Shown piece by piece: positions 7,554-13,835 of a stretch of 13,842 nt of DNA. Within the stretch, counting starts at the first letter, position 1; each line of letters begins with the position of its first letter. The notes under the pieces are model-generated. The model was not told the origin of the DNA, did no database searches, and saw only the letters and a program-made list of their open reading frames with translations. Origin of the DNA: an uncultured Bacilli bacterium (GTDB taxonomy: Bacteria > Bacillota_I > Bacilli_A > RF39 > UBA660); contig CAJUPN010000018.1 in assembly GCA_910588195.1 (NCBI GenBank), positions 1 to 13,842 on the forward strand, given 5' to 3'. The translations under genes and the position numbers were made by a program.

Positions 7554-7629
7554 GCCCAATTAGCTCAGTCGGTAGAGCGCACGGCTGTTAACCGTTAGGT
7601 CGTAGGTTCGAGTCCTACATTGGGCGCCA
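7554..7629 (+). tRNA. tRNA-Asn (anticodon GTT)
   Basis: The tRNA is complete with encoded CCA (7627-7629). Acceptor GCCCAAT (7554-7560) pairs with ATTGGGC (7619-7625), with discriminator G7626. The D arm is GCTC/GAGC with AGTCGGTA, and the anticodon GTT is at 7587-7589 in loop CTGTTAA. The T arm is GTAGG-TTCGAGT-CCTAC. The first anticodon-stem pair (27-43) is a C-T mismatch; the other four pairs are sound. It follows tRNA-Gly after four bases. Confidence 0.95.
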
Positions 7630-7640
7630 TTTTGTAGATT

Positions 7641-7667
7641 AAACCAACGTTAATACGTTGGTTTTTT
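7641..7667 (+). terminator. Terminator of the tRNA operon
   Basis: AAACCAACGT (7641-7650) pairs with ACGTTGGTTT (7655-7664) around loop TAAT, followed by T residues to 7667. Confidence 0.9.
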
Positions 7668-7682
7668 AGTGCTTAAAAATTC

Positions 7683-7710
7683 TTGTAATATCTATTATGT
7701 TTGTTATAAT
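7683..7710 (+). promoter_or_regulatory. Promoter of the secreted-protein gene
   Basis: TTGTAA (7683-7688) and a perfect TATAAT (7705-7710) are spaced by 16 bases. The -10 lies downstream of an in-frame ATG at 7697, which rules that ATG out as start for this transcript. Confidence 0.65.
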
Positions 7711-7735
7711 ATTTAAACCAAGAAGGGAGAAATTT

Positions 7736-8560
7736 ATGAAAAGCAGAAAAAGTTTACTAGCTTTAGCCTTAGCATTAATTATTAGCAGTAGTATTAATGT
7801 TGAAGCCTATTCAGAATCTAAATTAGATAAAATTCAACGTCGAATAGAAAAATATATTGGAGTGAATAATATAGAATATGAAGACATCAACGATCCTGAC
7901 CTTAGATTAATAATGAGAGTTCAAGCAATCGTTCATAGTGTTCCCGTTGAAAAAAATGAATGTCTATACAAGAAATTAGTAGCTTCAATACAAACGGATG
8001 AATTGATTAAGGACTTTTTAAAAAAATTTATCGATGATGAAATGTGTTGTGTAGCTAAAGAATCTATAATTTATGCTAATTTAGCAGAAAATGAAAAAGA
8101 ACTATATTCAAGCATTTATATGTTCATAACATCTAGATATAATGGTAATGCTATAGCAAATGGAGTAATTAAGGATGTTTTTCCGAAAGAAGAAGTTCAT
8201 ATTTTTGATAATAGAGAAGGAATAGAAGAACTACCAAAAAAAGCATTTGTTTTTTACGACTATTCTTCTTATGGCGATTATCGTGTTTATTCTAATTCTG
8301 AAGAATATCAGATAATAACAAATCAAGATAATAAAATCTTGGCTTGTATTTCTAATATTGACTTCGAGTGTGCCTACACTAGATTAGATAATAAAGATAT
8401 TGCTGTACAAAATATCGAAAGCTATTTAAAAGATTCTAATATTGCTTATATATCTAAAGATAGTTATACAAGTGATGAAATATCGGCTATAAAAGAATAT
8501 TTTGAACAAGTTCCAAAAACAAGCTCTAATAAACAAAATGCAAAACTAGAATTAAAATAA
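7736..8560 (+). CDS. Secreted protein of unknown function
   Basis: The 274-aa protein begins with a typical Sec signal peptide: a basic MKSRK, a hydrophobic SLLALALALIISSS core, and a likely signal peptidase I site after VEA (residue 24). I recognise no catalytic domain in the mature part. A helical region (~28-140) contains four Cys, including a Cys-Cys pair (DDEMCCVAKES). A strand-rich region follows (AFVFYDYSSYGDYRVYSNSEEYQIITN; NKILACISNIDFECAY), then a Ser/Lys/Asn tail. ATG 7736 is chosen because AAGGGAGA (7723-7730) precedes it and an upstream ATG at 7697 lies before the -10 box. Its separate promoter and the tRNA terminator upstream make it monocistronic. Its location in an envelope-rich stretch suggests a surface or secreted role, nothing more specific. 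Confidence 0.75.
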   Translation: MKSRKSLLALALALIISSSINVEAYSESKLDKIQRRIEKYIGVNNIEYEDINDPDLRLIMRVQAIVHSVPVEKNECLYKKLVASIQTDELIKDFLKKFIDDEMCCVAKESIIYANLAENEKELYSSIYMFITSRYNGNAIANGVIKDVFPKEEVHIFDNREGIEELPKKAFVFYDYSSYGDYRVYSNSEEYQIITNQDNKILACISNIDFECAYTRLDNKDIAVQNIESYLKDSNIAYISKDSYTSDEISAIKEYFEQVPKTSSNKQNAKLELK

Positions 8561-8586
8561 ATTAACATGTTTAATTTTTATAAAAT

Positions 8587-8635
8587 AAGAAAAATCTATA
8601 AACTATTAAATTAGATAAATGGATTTTCTTTTTTT
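8587..8635 (+). terminator. Probable terminator after the secreted-protein gene
   Basis: AAGAAAAATC (8587-8596) can pair imperfectly, with one bulge, with GATTTTCTT (8622-8630), and ATCTA/TAGAT can pair inside it. A T run to 8635 follows. The stem is AT-rich and the loop long, so this is weaker than the other terminators. Confidence 0.5.
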
Positions 8636-8680
8636 ATTTTAAAATAACTTATTTAACAATATTTTGTGAGTAATAATTTG

Positions 8681-8709
8681 TTGAACAATATAATTTTATC
8701 TGTTATAAT
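8681..8709 (+). promoter_or_regulatory. Promoter of the LysM-like protein operon
   Basis: TTGAAC (8681-8686) and a perfect TATAAT (8704-8709) are spaced by 17 bases, 24 bases before the ATG. Confidence 0.65.
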
Positions 8710-8733
8710 GAATGCAGGATAGGAAGTGTAGGT

Positions 8734-9828
8734 ATGATAGACTTTAGTCGAGCAGAAGTTTCTAAAAATCATCATGCATCATTTATGAAAACATCTAACA
8801 ACATTATTAGTTTTGTTGAAGACCTTCAATCTAAGTACAACAGCACTCGTGAAAAATTAGAAATAATTAGAAAAGAAATGGCTGCTATCAAAGAAGAAAC
8901 AATCCAACTAATAAAAAATAATAAAATACGTTTAGGCAAACAATTATGTAGATGTGATAATAAAGAATTAAATGCAGAACTATTAAATGCTATCAATGCA
9001 CTAGAAGATGATGAGAAGGAAAAAATCCAAATAAACTTAATAAAAATTAACAACCGCTATGATAAAATTCAAGTATTAGGAAAAGAACTAGAAGATATTG
9101 CTGAGAAAATAGCAGCTTATCGCGTCATTGAAGATGATTATGAGGAAGAGGTTGTTTTAACTATTCCTAAAAAAGACAAAGAAAAAAAATCGAATACTAA
9201 TGAAAAGAAAAAAGAGAAAGAGATAGAAAAAAAAGAGACTCTAATAGAAAAACCTCAAGTAAAAAAAGTAGAACAAAAAGATAAAGAACTTGAGAAAGTT
9301 GTAAATATTCATTCAGCAAAGGAAGCTTTATTAAAAGATTATGAAGCAAAAATTGGAAAAACAGTCAGTCAGAAATCAACTACTACATCTTATGAAGCCG
9401 AAGAAGATGATATCCGATATTTTACAGCAACTGATCTTTATGATACAAATGAACTTGCTTCAATCCAAGATGAAATGGATTATCTTGCTAGTGTAGAAGA
9501 AACTTTAAACCAAGAATCAGAAATTAGTGAATCAAAAGAAGCAACTGATAATGATGAATATATTTTGTTCACTATCAAAGATCAAGTAACATTAAAAGAA
9601 ATTGCAAAAAATGTATATCAATCAGAAGAAAATTGGCGTTCATTATATAACTATGGAAGTAATACAAATAAAATAGATAGAAAATCTGCAGAATATGGAA
9701 TGTCTGTAGAAGAAATTGCATCTACTCCAGGATGTTTAAATAATGTTACACTTCAATTTCCAACATTATTAATAACACCAGAGGAAATAGATATTGCAGA
9801 ACATAAAACATCTAGGCGAGCAGCATAA
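8734..9828 (+). CDS. Coiled-coil protein with LysM-like C-terminal domain, no signal peptide
   Basis: The 364-aa protein has three parts. Residues ~20-130 are strongly helical and heptad-like, a likely coiled coil, with a small Cys pair (LCRC). Residues ~145-200 form a low-complexity Lys/Glu linker. Residues ~276-349 resemble a LysM domain (YILFTIKDQVTLKEIAKNVYQ, then ENWRSLYNYGSN, ending LQFPTLLITPEE), following the LysM order Y-x-V-x-x-GD-T-L, W-x-x-IY-x-xN, L-x-IP. No signal peptide or membrane segment is visible, which is unusual for a LysM protein but known in cytoplasmic and phage-tail-type members. The ATG has AGGAAGTG 5 bases upstream. The gene ends in tandem TAA codons and is followed 12 bases later by an 83-aa gene, so the two are co-transcribed. 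The LysM assignment is moderate; the role is unknown. Confidence 0.75.
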   Translation: MIDFSRAEVSKNHHASFMKTSNNIISFVEDLQSKYNSTREKLEIIRKEMAAIKEETIQLIKNNKIRLGKQLCRCDNKELNAELLNAINALEDDEKEKIQINLIKINNRYDKIQVLGKELEDIAEKIAAYRVIEDDYEEEVVLTIPKKDKEKKSNTNEKKKEKEIEKKETLIEKPQVKKVEQKDKELEKVVNIHSAKEALLKDYEAKIGKTVSQKSTTTSYEAEEDDIRYFTATDLYDTNELASIQDEMDYLASVEETLNQESEISESKEATDNDEYILFTIKDQVTLKEIAKNVYQSEENWRSLYNYGSNTNKIDRKSAEYGMSVEEIASTPGCLNNVTLQFPTLLITPEEIDIAEHKTSRRAA

Positions 9829-9840
9829 TAAGGGGCTAGT

Positions 9841-10092
9841 ATGATATTTAAAGAAAAAGAAGTCATAGAATTGTCTGGGGGTAAAAAATATATTGTCGCT
9901 AAGGTGATTAACAGAGATGATTGCTGGTATTACGGACTTTTCGAAGTAAACAATGCTGAAACAAAAGTATATACTGATCTTCGAATAATAACAACTGTGA
10001 GTGAAAATGGTAATATTTTTATTAAAAATGTTAAAGGAAAATTAGCAGAAGAGTTAGAAAATCAGTTAAAAAAAGAATTAAATATTGACTAA
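9841..10092 (+). CDS. Small beta-rich protein, 83 aa, unknown
   Basis: I do not recognise this protein. The first ~60 residues look like a small beta-barrel or SH3-like sheet (KYIVAKVINRDDCWYYGLFEV, KVYTDLRIITTV, GNIFIKNVKG). They end in a short charged helix (LAEELENQLKKEL). It has no signal peptide, so it is cytosolic. AAGGGG (9830-9835) sits 5 bases before the ATG. The 12-base gap to the upstream LysM-like gene, the shared promoter and the terminator overlapping its stop make it the second gene of a two-gene operon. It could be a partner of the coiled-coil protein. Confidence 0.75.
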   Translation: MIFKEKEVIELSGGKKYIVAKVINRDDCWYYGLFEVNNAETKVYTDLRIITTVSENGNIFIKNVKGKLAEELENQLKKELNID

Positions 10093-10110
10093 AAAAGTCA
10101 ATATTTTTTT
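10080..10110 (+). terminator. Terminator overlapping the end of the 83-aa gene
   Basis: AAATATTGACT (10080-10090) pairs perfectly over 11 bp with AGTCAATATTT (10096-10106) around five A, followed by T residues to 10110. The 5' arm carries the final Asn-Ile-Asp codons and the first base of the TAA stop (10090-10092). Confidence 0.85.
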
Positions 10111-10190
10111 ATTTATTTTATCTTTAAATTTAAGCCAAAAATAGGGAAAAACAGTTAGTTTATTTATTTTTTTTGTGATAATTTTAAAAA

Positions 10191-10201
10191 GTCAAATTGA
10201 C
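10191..10201. repeat. GTCAA-A-TTGAC palindrome over a -35 box
   Basis: The 11-base near-palindrome with 5-base arms overlaps the TTGACA -35 element of the wall-hydrolase gene. It may be an operator half-site pair, but it is short. Confidence 0.3.
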
Positions 10202-10225
10202 AAATTAATGATATTTTGATAAACT
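10197..10225 (+). promoter_or_regulatory. Promoter of the wall-hydrolase gene
   Basis: A perfect TTGACA (10197-10202) is followed after 17 bases by TAAACT (10220-10225), a weak -10. The rest of the 168-base gap between genes (10093-10260) holds the preceding terminator and AT-rich sequence with nothing else I can name. Confidence 0.5.
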
Positions 10226-10260
10226 ATTTTTCGTTCGACTGAAAAGGGAGGACCAGAAAA

Positions 10261-11205
10261 ATGGAAACGAAAAAAGCTTCTAAGGCATCTTGGAAGCACA
10301 TAGTTTGTTGTTTAATACTTTTAATAATATTTGTATTAACAATAGGCATTCATATTAATGCAGAAGGTTTTGCTGAAGCTGCAATTGCAGAAAGTTCTTC
10401 AGACACGATACCCCTGTGTATCAACAATAATGGTATCGTAAGATATACAACCGACGCAGATAAAAATGAGGTTAAATTAGCTGGACCTAAAGAGGAAGTA
10501 ACAGTCAATGTCCGTGACGTTGAATATTACATTACTGAATATGCTGACGAACTTGAATTTTTTGCAAAAACATTTAGTGTTAATTACGAAGATATAAAAC
10601 AGGATATCCGTAATCGTTATGACAATAGTGAAAAAGAATTCGAAAGCACAAATATTGGTTTCTTAACAAATGGAACAAACGCTTTAACCAAATATCCAAG
10701 TGTCGAATATGGAATAGTCGAATATTTCTATGATTATGTAGAAAAACACCCTAAAAAGGTCAACAAAAAAAGGGTACCATATTCTGGTGATGCTAAGTAT
10801 GTAGAAAATCTTATAATCTACTATACTACTCACATTTACACAAATGTTGATACGTCTGTTGCACTTAGTATAGGAGCCGCTGAATCTGGATACTACAAAG
10901 TTAAATACATGCTTAACTGTAATAATGTATTCGGAGGAATGAGTTCAAAAGGGCTCATAAAATATAGAAATATTGAATATGGGGTATTATCATATATTAG
11001 ATTATTATCTAAAAACTATTATGGTAAAGGTCTTAATACTGTAGCTAGAATAGGAAGGGTATATTGTCCAACATATGATGATTTTGGTAATAAGATTGCT
11101 AGTAAACATTGGATTAACTTAGTTAATACAGCTATTAAAAGATATTCGAAATATGAACTAACTAGTTCAATAGAATTACTAGTAGGAAAAGAAGAGATTG
11201 TTTAA
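10261..11205 (+). CDS. Membrane-anchored glucosaminidase/lysozyme-like peptidoglycan hydrolase
   Basis: The 314-aa protein has one N-terminal hydrophobic segment (~13-31, HIVCCLILLIIFVLTIGI) that acts as a signal anchor or uncleaved signal. A spacer of ~100 residues (~85-165, rich in Tyr/Glu) follows, then a C-terminal lysozyme-like domain (~175-295). That domain carries a catalytic-type glutamate in ALSIGAAESGYYK (E208), then NCNNVFGGMSSKGLIKYRNIEYGVLSYIRLL and a WINLVNTAIKRY end. These are the marks of the glucosaminidase family that cuts glycan strands of peptidoglycan outside the cell. C220 and C269 lie within the domain. AAGGGAGGA 8 bases before the ATG is one of the strongest ribosome binding sites in the window. 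The gene has its own promoter and a terminator that overlaps its stop codon. The domain class is fairly secure; exact bond specificity is not visible. Confidence 0.8.
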   Translation: METKKASKASWKHIVCCLILLIIFVLTIGIHINAEGFAEAAIAESSSDTIPLCINNNGIVRYTTDADKNEVKLAGPKEEVTVNVRDVEYYITEYADELEFFAKTFSVNYEDIKQDIRNRYDNSEKEFESTNIGFLTNGTNALTKYPSVEYGIVEYFYDYVEKHPKKVNKKRVPYSGDAKYVENLIIYYTTHIYTNVDTSVALSIGAAESGYYKVKYMLNCNNVFGGMSSKGLIKYRNIEYGVLSYIRLLSKNYYGKGLNTVARIGRVYCPTYDDFGNKIASKHWINLVNTAIKRYSKYELTSSIELLVGKEEIV

Positions 11206-11223
11206 AGAATAATCTCTTCTTTT
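11187..11223 (+). terminator. Terminator overlapping the end of the wall-hydrolase gene
   Basis: AAAAGAAGAGATT (11187-11199) pairs perfectly over 13 bp with AATCTCTTCTTTT (11211-11223). The 5' arm encodes the last residues (Lys-Glu-Glu-Ile) and the TAA stop (11203-11205) lies in the loop. The T tract is short and interrupted. Confidence 0.75.
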
Positions 11224-11292
11224 ATTTATAATAAATCCAATTGCAGAAATTTTTATTAAGAAATAAAAAATAGTAAGCTAAGGTGATATGGG

Positions 11293-11321
11293 TTGAATTT
11301 TTATTTATTTTTTTTTATAAT
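11293..11321 (+). promoter_or_regulatory. Promoter of the pgk-tpiA unit
   Basis: TTGAAT (11293-11298) and a perfect TATAAT (11316-11321) are spaced by 17 bases, 18 bases before the pgk ATG. Its presence excludes the upstream in-frame start at 11283. A small inverted repeat (ATCATC 11320-11325, GATGAT 11331-11336) abuts the -10. Confidence 0.7.
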
Positions 11322-11339
11322 CATCATAGAGATGATACT

Positions 11340-12491
11340 ATGGAATATATAGAAAATATAAATGTTGATAATAAAAGAGTTATTTTGCGATTAGATTTAA
11401 ATGTAACTATAAAAGATGGAAAGATATTAGACGACACTAAAATAAAAAAAGGCATTCCTACCATTAAATATTTACTTAATCATAATGCTAATATTTTAAT
11501 CATGTCACATTTAGGAAAAATTAAAACAGATGAGGATAAAAAAAATAATTCTCTTGAGCAAGTTTCATATGTTTTAAGTGAACTACTTGAAATTCCAGTA
11601 AAATTTATTAAAGAAACAAGATCAGAGGAATTAATAAACTCAACATTTGAAAATCGAGTAACCCTTATGGAAAATACTAGATACGAGGATTTACCAAACA
11701 AGTGTGAAAGTGGTTGCGACGATGAGTTAGCAAAATATTGGTCATCTGCGGGAGAAATATTTATAAATGATGCTTTTGGAACAACGCACAGATGCCATAC
11801 TTCAAATTATGGAATATCTAAATACCTACCTAGTGCTTATGGATTTTTAATAAAAGAAGAATTGAATGGATTAGATCCGATAGTTCATAATATAGAAAAA
11901 CCATTTGTTGTCATAATGGGTGGAGCCAAAGTGGACGATAAAGTTGCACTGATAGAATCTTTGTTAAAGGAATGCGATTACTTACTTGTTGGTGGTGGAA
12001 TAGCCAATACATTTTTAAAGGCTTGTGGATATAATGTTGGTAATAGTTTATATAGTAGCGACTATGTTGAAAAAATCAAAACGTTATTGGATATGCATAA
12101 AAATAAAATCTGGATGCCTGTAGACGTAATTATAAAATCAGGTGGAGAAATTAATACAGTAGGTATTGATGAAATTCCAAGTACTGGATCAATTTATGAT
12201 ATCGGTCCTAAGTCTGTAGATATTTATAAAAAAATTCTCAAAGAATCCTCAACAATATTTGTAAATGGCACTATGGGGTTATATGAGGACGAATCTTTTA
12301 GAAATGGAACAGAAAATCTATACAAAGCTCTTTCTAATATAAATGCTACGATAATTGCTGGTGGTGGTGACGCTATTGCTTCAATAAAGAATTTGGGTTA
12401 TCAAAAAAACTTTGACTTTCTTTCAACAGGTGGAGGAGCAACTTTGGAATATATCTCTGAAAAAAAGTTAAAATGTTTTGGAGAAAACTAA
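11340..12491 (+). CDS. pgk: Phosphoglycerate kinase, divergent
   Basis: PGK transfers phosphate between 1,3-bisphosphoglycerate and ADP in glycolysis. This 383-aa copy (usual length about 395) shows the whole fold. The substrate domain has RLDLN (D19, N21), SHLG (H57), ENTR (R114) and NDAFGTTHR (R151). The nucleotide domain has GGAKVDDK (K197, K201), GGGIANTFLKA, DIGPKS and STGGGATLEYI. Several normally invariant positions differ: the Arg of DDTRIR is Lys (K34), SHLGRP is SHLGKI (K60), NVP is NVT, NGPMG is NGTMG (T311), and GGGDS/T is GGGDA (A345). It is therefore a genuine PGK homologue whose normal activity is likely but not assured. ATG 11340 is chosen because the upstream frame overlaps the promoter; the ribosome binding site is only moderate (AGAGATGAT). 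tpiA starts one base after the stop. Confidence 0.88.
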   Translation: MEYIENINVDNKRVILRLDLNVTIKDGKILDDTKIKKGIPTIKYLLNHNANILIMSHLGKIKTDEDKKNNSLEQVSYVLSELLEIPVKFIKETRSEELINSTFENRVTLMENTRYEDLPNKCESGCDDELAKYWSSAGEIFINDAFGTTHRCHTSNYGISKYLPSAYGFLIKEELNGLDPIVHNIEKPFVVIMGGAKVDDKVALIESLLKECDYLLVGGGIANTFLKACGYNVGNSLYSSDYVEKIKTLLDMHKNKIWMPVDVIIKSGGEINTVGIDEIPSTGSIYDIGPKSVDIYKKILKESSTIFVNGTMGLYEDESFRNGTENLYKALSNINATIIAGGGDAIASIKNLGYQKNFDFLSTGGGATLEYISEKKLKCFGEN

Positions 12492-12492
12492 A

Positions 12493-13197
12493 ATGTTAGT
12501 ATTAAATTTAAAAATGAATTTTTCTGCTGAGTCAATAAAGAAGTATGAAACATTCATTAAAAATAAAGAAGTAATAGTCTTACCACAATTCCCATATTTA
12601 CTTTTCTTTAGAAATGGATTATATTCCTTAGGAAGTCAAAATGTATCGAAATTCTCTAAAGGCAGTTACACTGGTGAAGTATGTGCAAAAGCTTTAAAAG
12701 GTTTAGGAGTTAAGTATTGTTTAGTTGGACATTCTGAAAGAAAAGAATATTTTTATGAAACAATCAATGACTTTAGAATGAAAATAACAAATTTGAATAA
12801 TGTAGGAATAATACCCATATATTGTATTAATCAAACAAGAGATGAATATGAAAATGATTCGGATTTAAAAAATATAGAGAATCAGTTAGAGGGGATTCCT
12901 GACTACGTCAAATACATAGTTATTGCTTTTGAACCTAGTTGGATGATTGGTGGTAGTGAGGAAGAACTAGACATTGGACATATCAATAATGTTTTAATAA
13001 GAATAAAATCATATTTAATGGAAAGAAATATTGGACATTCAATATTATATGGTGGTGGCGTAGATTCAAGTAATATAGAAGTTTTAAAAAAATTATCTTG
13101 TAATGATGGATTTATTATTTCATCTTCAGCTATGGATTTAGAAGAACTTGAAAAAATATATAATAATTTAAAAAGTAAAGCGATATCTGACTTATAG
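12493..13197 (+). CDS. tpiA: Triosephosphate isomerase, divergent
   Basis: TPI interconverts dihydroxyacetone phosphate and glyceraldehyde 3-phosphate. The catalytic set is present in this 234-aa copy (usual length about 250): N5 and K7 in NLKMN (normally NWKMN), H80 and E82 in GHSERK, and the base E147 in AFEPSW. The subunit-interface loop GSYTGEV is also recognisable. The phosphate-gripping parts are altered. Loop 6 reads PSWMIGGSEE rather than PVWAIGTG. Loop 7 YGGS is YGGG (G189). The loop 8 GG is Ser-Ser (DGFIISSSA, S210-S211). CVGE is CINQ. ATG 12493 is chosen because GGAG (12480-12483) lies 9 bases upstream. A TTG at 12478 would overlap pgk by 14 bases and has no ribosome binding site, though it would give a more typical N-terminal length. 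Tight coupling to pgk implies co-translation. Confidence 0.85.
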   Translation: MLVLNLKMNFSAESIKKYETFIKNKEVIVLPQFPYLLFFRNGLYSLGSQNVSKFSKGSYTGEVCAKALKGLGVKYCLVGHSERKEYFYETINDFRMKITNLNNVGIIPIYCINQTRDEYENDSDLKNIENQLEGIPDYVKYIVIAFEPSWMIGGSEEELDIGHINNVLIRIKSYLMERNIGHSILYGGGVDSSNIEVLKKLSCNDGFIISSSAMDLEELEKIYNNLKSKAISDL

Positions 13198-13217
13198 CAT
13201 TTTATTTTTCAATGGTG

Positions 13218-13223
13218 TATAAT
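13218..13223 (+). promoter_or_regulatory. -10 element upstream of the DUF402 gene
   Basis: A perfect TATAAT ends six bases before an in-frame ATG at 13229, so the start site would fall at about that ATG. No good -35 is visible. No terminator is seen after tpiA, so read-through from the pgk promoter is equally likely. Confidence 0.4.
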
Positions 13224-13243
13224 ACAACATGAGCGGTGATAAA

Positions 13244-13777
13244 ATGAACGATATAAAAATAGGAGATAATCTAGAATTACACTGTTATAAACATAATGGT
13301 AAAATAAATAGCATATCTGATAAAATTACAGTAATCGATATTTTAGATGATTATATAGTATGCGGAGATTTTAAAACTACTATCACAGAAAGTGATGGAT
13401 CTACACATAAAACAAAAGAGCCAGCAATTATGTTCTTTTATAAAAATAGATGGTTTAATGTTTTAGCCCAATTAAAAAAACAAGGATTGTTCTATTATTG
13501 TAATATAGCAACACCATACCTAATCGATGAACATATAATAAAATATATTGATTATGATTTAGATTTAAGAGTTTTTCCTGATGGTGGTTTTAGAATATTA
13601 GACAAGAATGAATATAATTATCACAAAAAAATAATGCATTATTCAGATGAGCTTGATGAAATACTTAAGGACGAATTAAATATTTTAATAGAGATGAAAA
13701 AAAATAATCAAGGACCATTTAACAAGGAAATGATTAATGAATACTACGCAAAATATAAAGAAATAACAGGACTATAG
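13244..13777 (+). CDS. DUF402/Ntdp-family nucleoside tri-/diphosphatase
   Basis: The 177-aa protein matches the usual length (about 175-180) and motif order of the family that includes Staphylococcus Ntdp and B. subtilis YgaC. The matching stretches are SYKHDG-like CYKHNGKI, TESDGSTHKTKEPAIMFFYKNRWFNV, GLFYYCNIATPYLIDEHIIKYIDYDLDLRVFPDGGFRILD, and the C-terminal KKNNQGPFNKEMINEYYAKYKEI. The family hydrolyses nucleoside tri- and diphosphates in the cytosol using divalent metal. ATG 13244 is preferred over ATG 13229: it has GAGCGGTGAT upstream at good spacing, while the earlier ATG would be almost leaderless. It follows tpiA by 46 bases on the same strand. The family is confident; the in vivo substrate is not shown. 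Confidence 0.92.
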   Translation: MNDIKIGDNLELHCYKHNGKINSISDKITVIDILDDYIVCGDFKTTITESDGSTHKTKEPAIMFFYKNRWFNVLAQLKKQGLFYYCNIATPYLIDEHIIKYIDYDLDLRVFPDGGFRILDKNEYNYHKKIMHYSDELDEILKDELNILIEMKKNNQGPFNKEMINEYYAKYKEITGL

Positions 13778-13806
13778 CGTTTTGTTGTTTTTTTAACAAA
13801 AAAGAC

Positions 13807-13835
13807 TTGCAAAGGGAGAAAAAAAGTATTATATT
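13807..13835 (+). promoter_or_regulatory. Promoter reading out of the window
   Basis: TTGCAA (13807-13812) and TATATT (13830-13835) are spaced by 17 bases. The -35 is identical to that of the tRNA operon. It would drive a gene beyond the right edge, which I cannot see. Confidence 0.5.

Noticed and set aside
8826..9053. 75-aa hydrophobic minus-strand ORF
   Set aside because: Antisense of the coiled-coil coding region; hydrophobicity is the expected complement of Lys/Glu codons.
11283..11339. N-terminal extension of PGK
   Set aside because: The extension would be read from the promoter itself (-35 at 11293, -10 at 11316) and encodes a hydrophobic leader unlike any PGK.
11480..11701. 73-aa minus-strand ORF inside pgk
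   Set aside because: Antisense shadow of a clear enzyme gene.
56..13777. Mycoplasma-type code (TGA read as Trp)
   Set aside because: Trp residues at conserved positions are TGG throughout and proteins end at family-typical lengths, so TGA reassignment is not supported here.
13780..13801. TTTTGTT/AACAAAA hairpin after the DUF402 gene
   Set aside because: AT-only apart from one pair, the T run is in the loop rather than after the stem, and no U tract follows. Too weak to call a terminator.
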